NCBI GenBank assembly: GCA_964420285.1
Contig: CAYQTE010000038.1
Coordinates: 1-43,242, forward strand
DNA from: CAYQTE01 sp964420285
GTDB taxonomy: Bacteria; Planctomycetota; Phycisphaerae; Tepidisphaerales; Tepidisphaeraceae
Direction of reading: 5' to 3'
Length of the DNA: 43,242 nucleotides
Part shown: piece by piece, positions 40,078 through 43,242 of the stretch
Position numbering within the stretch: the first letter of the stretch is position 1
Layout: every line of letters begins with the position of its first letter
The notes under the pieces: generated by a model
Seen by the model: the letters and a program-made list of their open reading frames with translations, nothing else
The model's database searches: none
What the model was told of the DNA's origin: nothing
Translations under genes and position numbers: made by a program

Positions 40078-42993
40078 ATGGCGGACACGGAATCGGATCG
40101 CCGGATCGAGGCGCTGGAAGCGAGAGTCCGACGGCTGGAGGAACAACTGCTCACGCGGCAAACTCCGCAATCGCCGACCGCCTCGCTTCTGGAGGGATTC
40201 CACAAGCTGCGTGCCGCTGAATCGCACGGGCCGCTGCCCGACGCTGCGCCGATGGCCACAACCCAACCGCCGCCCTTGCCGGTCACCCCGATTGGCCCCG
40301 CCAAACCCGCGGCCGAATTGTCGCGCCCGGCCGGTTCCGCACCGATCGCCGCGGCTGCCCCTGCAAAGCCGGCCGGGCCCGCCAAGCTGCCGGAACGCTA
40401 TTCCCTCAAGCCCGAACTGCGTCCTGCCGTCGGCCTGCCCGACCAGGCGAATGCGCCTCATGCCGACGCGCCGCAGCCCGCGCGACCGGTCAGTTTGTTT
40501 GAGCCGCGCCGGCCGGCGCCGGGATTTGCAGCACCAATCGCTCCAGTGAATAAGCCGGTGCAGGCGGCGGGCAAGACTCTCGGCTTTGAATTCGAGCGGG
40601 CGCTGGGGTTGAAATGGACGGGATGGATCGGCGCCATCGTGCTGGTCATCGGGGCGGCGCTGGGCGTGAAGTTCATTTACGATCAGGGTTGGCTCCAGCA
40701 GATGCCGCCGGAGGTGAAGCTGATCATGATCGCGGCGGCGGGCGTGGCGTTGCTGGCGGCCGGTGAATGGGTTCGGCGGCGGATCGACCGGATTCCGGGG
40801 GCCAGCCTGATGGGCGCGGGCGTGGCGACGCTCTTCCTGGCCAGTTATGCGGGGAACGCTTACTACAAACTTTACGATCCCGGCATGGCCCTGGCGCTCA
40901 CCTGCCTGGTGACGCTGATCGGCGCCGCCGTCGCGTGGTGGGGAAATCTGGTCAGCATCGCCGTGCTGTCCATCGTCGGCGGGAGTCTGATACCGCTGTT
41001 GGTCAGCAATGCGCATCCCCAACTCGCCGGGTTCCTGAGCTATCTGCTCATGATGCAAATCGTCGGCCTGAGCCTGGCGTATCTGGGATCGACGCGAAGA
41101 TGGTGGACGCTGCGCGGCCTTACGCTGGGAACCACGTCGTTCTGGATGTTGGCCGTCATGAACGATTACCGCTACGCCGACCAGACCACCACGCTTCTGG
41201 CCTTCAGCGCCATCTTCGCACTGGCGTTTCAAGCGGAACTCGTCGCCACCGCATTCCGGCGGCGCATCGACCAAACCCCCGACTGGGCGCCGGGCGTCAT
41301 GCTCTCCGACGCCGGGGCTAACTTCAGCACCGTTGTCACCGGATTGCTCACGGCCGCCGTGCTGTGGCTCCTGCGCGATGAATCGACCGTCACGCGGACC
41401 AGCGCCGTGCTGGTGACGGCGGCGGTGTGCGCGGCATTGTCGGCGGGAATACGGCGGGCGGCCTGGCCGCTGGCGATGGGATATGCGGTGCAGTCCGCCG
41501 CGCTGTTGATCGTGGCGCTGCCGGTTGCATTGTCGGGATTGTGGCTGGTGATCGGTTGGGCGGTGCTGGGCATTGCCCTGGCGACATTGGGAGCGGTGCT
41601 GGATCGCCAGATCTCCCGCGTCGCCGGAATCGCCGCATGGATGCTGGCAGCCTTCGATGCCCTGGGCAATCTCAACGGCATCTTCGCCGGCAGCGCCCAC
41701 GCGGCGGCGTGGATCGCGATCTTCGGCCAGGGGATCACTCCGGCTTTGACGGTCTGCTGGATCGTCGCGCTGATGGGCCAGGCGATCGCGTGGCTGACCA
41801 GCACGCCCGCCATCGACGGCCGGCCGGAGCGAAGCTGGTCGTGGTGTATGGGGGCGGCGACGGTGCTTCTGTGGGCGACGGCGTCAATGATGATGCTGCC
41901 GTACCTGGGCGCAACACTGTCGCTTGTGGTTCTGGCGTGGATTCTGGTGCTGGCGGACATCGGGTCGGATCGCATCGCCTGGGCTGTGCAGGGCGTGGCC
42001 GTGCTGCTGCTGGCCAGCGTGAAATGGGCGGTGATTGACGCGTTGGCCGGTCGCATGTCCGACACCTGGGTCCAGCAGTCGCCGTGGTTCAACACGACGA
42101 TGGAAATGGCCCTGGTTCTGGCGGTGTCTCTGCCGGCGATGTATTGGCTGCGGCGGGCGTCGTTGCGAAAGGCATTGGCCAACGCCGGCCAGGATTATCG
42201 CGAGGCCAGTCTGATCTACGCGATCTGCTGCGCGGTCATCGCACTGATCACGGTTGGATTGTCGCTGCAAGTCGACCTCCTCGTGCAGAGCGCTGTCAAA
42301 TCTGGCCAATCGCTGGACTGGCCCGCCGATCAATATGAGTGGCTGCTGCTGACGATCCTCTGGACGGCCGCGTCCACCGCGCTGTGGGCGGCCGGCAAAT
42401 GGGTGGACCGGTCCAGTTCCATCGAAACCCGCGCCCAGGTCGCCCAGTGGCTCACGGCCCTGCTGGCGTGCAAATTCCTGCTGCTGGACACGCTCATCCG
42501 CAGGGTGGACCGTCCGCCCGTGGACGTGACGGTGCTGTTCAACGCCCAGGCCCTGGCCGGCCTGGGGCTGGTGGCGGCAATGACCGTGCAATGCTGGGGG
42601 GCGCCGCTGACTTTTGTGCGGCGCGCCAGCGGTTTCCTGTCGGTCTTGATCCTCCTGTGGATCGGCACATTGGAAATCGACCGCAGCTTCGAGCACGCGC
42701 CCAGCGGCCAGTTCACCGACCCGCAACGGGCCAAGCAGGTCGTGATCTCGATCTTCTGGTCGATCTTCGCCATCGCCTGCGTGGTCGGCGGGTTCAGGGC
42801 CCGCCGGGCATCGCTGCGATTCTTCGGCCTGGGCCTGTTCGGCGTGACCCTGCTGAAAGTCCTGCTGGTCGACATGAGCGAGTTGGGGACCGGTTACAAA
42901 ATCCTTTCCTCGATGGGCCTGGGCCTGCTGCTTATGGGAACGAGTGTTCTGTATGGAAAGCTCAGCCCCAAACTGCTGGGGGAGCAGAAATAG
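40078..42993 (+). CDS. DUF2339 polytopic membrane protein
   Basis: A 971-residue protein. The N terminus is a coiled coil (DRRIEALEARVRRLEEQL), followed by about 130 residues rich in Pro and Ala, then the DUF2339 core that opens FEFERALGLKWTGWIGAIVL and continues GAALGVKFIYDQGW and MGAGVATLFLASYAGNAYYK. More than twenty hydrophobic spans fill the rest, up to LLVDMSELGTGYKILSSMGL near the end. The layout is the standard one for the family; function is unknown, with cell-envelope roles suggested. GCGAGGAT lies about seven bases before the ATG. Confidence 0.88.
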   Translation: MADTESDRRIEALEARVRRLEEQLLTRQTPQSPTASLLEGFHKLRAAESHGPLPDAAPMATTQPPPLPVTPIGPAKPAAELSRPAGSAPIAAAAPAKPAGPAKLPERYSLKPELRPAVGLPDQANAPHADAPQPARPVSLFEPRRPAPGFAAPIAPVNKPVQAAGKTLGFEFERALGLKWTGWIGAIVLVIGAALGVKFIYDQGWLQQMPPEVKLIMIAAAGVALLAAGEWVRRRIDRIPGASLMGAGVATLFLASYAGNAYYKLYDPGMALALTCLVTLIGAAVAWWGNLVSIAVLSIVGGSLIPLLVSNAHPQLAGFLSYLLMMQIVGLSLAYLGSTRRWWTLRGLTLGTTSFWMLAVMNDYRYADQTTTLLAFSAIFALAFQAELVATAFRRRIDQTPDWAPGVMLSDAGANFSTVVTGLLTAAVLWLLRDESTVTRTSAVLVTAAVCAALSAGIRRAAWPLAMGYAVQSAALLIVALPVALSGLWLVIGWAVLGIALATLGAVLDRQISRVAGIAAWMLAAFDALGNLNGIFAGSAHAAAWIAIFGQGITPALTVCWIVALMGQAIAWLTSTPAIDGRPERSWSWCMGAATVLLWATASMMMLPYLGATLSLVVLAWILVLADIGSDRIAWAVQGVAVLLLASVKWAVIDALAGRMSDTWVQQSPWFNTTMEMALVLAVSLPAMYWLRRASLRKALANAGQDYREASLIYAICCAVIALITVGLSLQVDLLVQSAVKSGQSLDWPADQYEWLLLTILWTAASTALWAAGKWVDRSSSIETRAQVAQWLTALLACKFLLLDTLIRRVDRPPVDVTVLFNAQALAGLGLVAAMTVQCWGAPLTFVRRASGFLSVLILLWIGTLEIDRSFEHAPSGQFTDPQRAKQVVISIFWSIFAIACVVGGFRARRASLRFFGLGLFGVTLLKVLLVDMSELGTGYKILSSMGLGLLLMGTSVLYGKLSPKLLGEQK

Positions 42994-43052
42994 AGGTACG
43001 CCGGATTTCGCTCCCGCGGCCTGTTGTTGATCCGAGCCCGAGCGGCATGGGG

Positions 43053-43101
43053 TGACAGAAATGACAAGGTGACAGGGTGACAGGGTGACAAGGTGACAGG
43101 G
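43053..43101. repeat. Tandem 8-bp repeat, six units
   Basis: TGACAGAA (43053-43060), one extra A, then TGACAAGG, TGACAGGG, TGACAGGG, TGACAAGG and TGACAGGG, ending at 43101. It lies 60 bases after the DUF2339 stop and may be a minisatellite generated by slippage. Confidence 0.85.
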
Positions 43102-43191
43102 TAAGAATCTGCCCTCCGATTGCGGATCGGCGGACTCATCTTGCACGATACGCACCGCCGGGTAAGATACCGGTTAGGTTTTGATAACAAT

Positions 43192-43216
43192 CTCCATCCG
43201 GCCTGTCCGGATGGAG
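43192..43216. repeat. Perfect 10-bp hairpin near the window end
   Basis: CTCCATCCGG (43192-43201) and CCGGATGGAG (43207-43216) pair perfectly around CCTGT. No T-run follows on either strand, so a Rho-independent terminator is doubtful; a regulatory leader is possible because an ATG at 43233 may start the next gene. No other feature is seen in 43102-43242. Confidence 0.6.
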
Positions 43217-43242
43217 CCAACCGGGTAAAGACATGGAACCGA

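Overview
The window looks like a piece of a Planctomycetota chromosome, probably Phycisphaerae-like. The evidence is high GC, a DUF1552 protein next to a large DUF1587/1592/1588/1585 cytochrome-type protein, a PEP-CTERM protein, a SPINDLY-type O-GlcNAc transferase, a TlpA fusion protein, and genes that often lack a Shine-Dalgarno sequence. A run of exactly 100 N inside one gene marks it as a draft assembly. The lineage is inferred from gene content; no rRNA is present.

Region 1 (1 to about 11,750) is the right part of an integrated conjugative or mobilizable element. It holds three small unknown genes, a MobF (TraI/TrwC-type) relaxase-helicase on the minus strand, a divergent type IV coupling ATPase with no membrane anchor of its own, a four-span membrane protein directly after it, an XRE repressor with its ImmA/IrrE metalloprotease, an unknown gene, an AlpA-like DNA-binding protein and a tyrosine integrase. 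The integrase reading frame runs into the 5' half of a tRNA-Arg(TCT) gene (11,730-11,803), which marks the right edge. No type IV secretion channel genes are visible; they would lie left of position 1 or be absent. The relaxase/coupling-protein intergenic region is the best candidate for oriT, and the coupling-protein gene carries a five-copy DNA repeat that appears in all three reading frames.

Region 2 (11,800 to 18,100) is host DNA: a SpoIIE/PP2C-type phosphatase interrupted by the assembly gap, a PilZ protein, a GH53 endo-galactanase, a lipoprotein, Maf, and a ParD-type antitoxin followed, in the place of parE, by an unrecognised cysteine-containing protein. The ParD gene has a strong promoter with an overlapping palindrome and is probably leaderless.

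Region 3 (18,100 to 29,200) is mostly on the minus strand: ilvD, a decayed nucleotidyltransferase with its intact small partner gene, a WD40-type propeller protein, an orphan antitoxin-like gene with a near-consensus promoter, an esterase lipoprotein, and the DUF1552/DUF1592 pair. A plus-strand XRE protein and a small membrane protein follow. Two composite palindromes with the same layout (hairpin, arm, spacer, arm, hairpin) lie in intergenic gaps and resemble REPINs.

Region 4 (29,200 to the end) has a translation operon, rpsL - 43-aa membrane microprotein - rpsG - serS, then a GT-C-like membrane protein, a TPR/O-GlcNAc-transferase, a DUF2092-like/thioredoxin fusion, an HDOD-GGDEF diguanylate cyclase, a PEP-CTERM phosphoesterase and a DUF2339 polytopic protein. 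The window ends in 8-bp tandem repeats and a perfect hairpin. The best candidates for something undescribed are the ParD-linked unknown protein, the split coupling protein with its out-of-frame repeat array, the rpsL-overlapping microprotein, the integrase-tRNA overlap and the REPIN-like elements.
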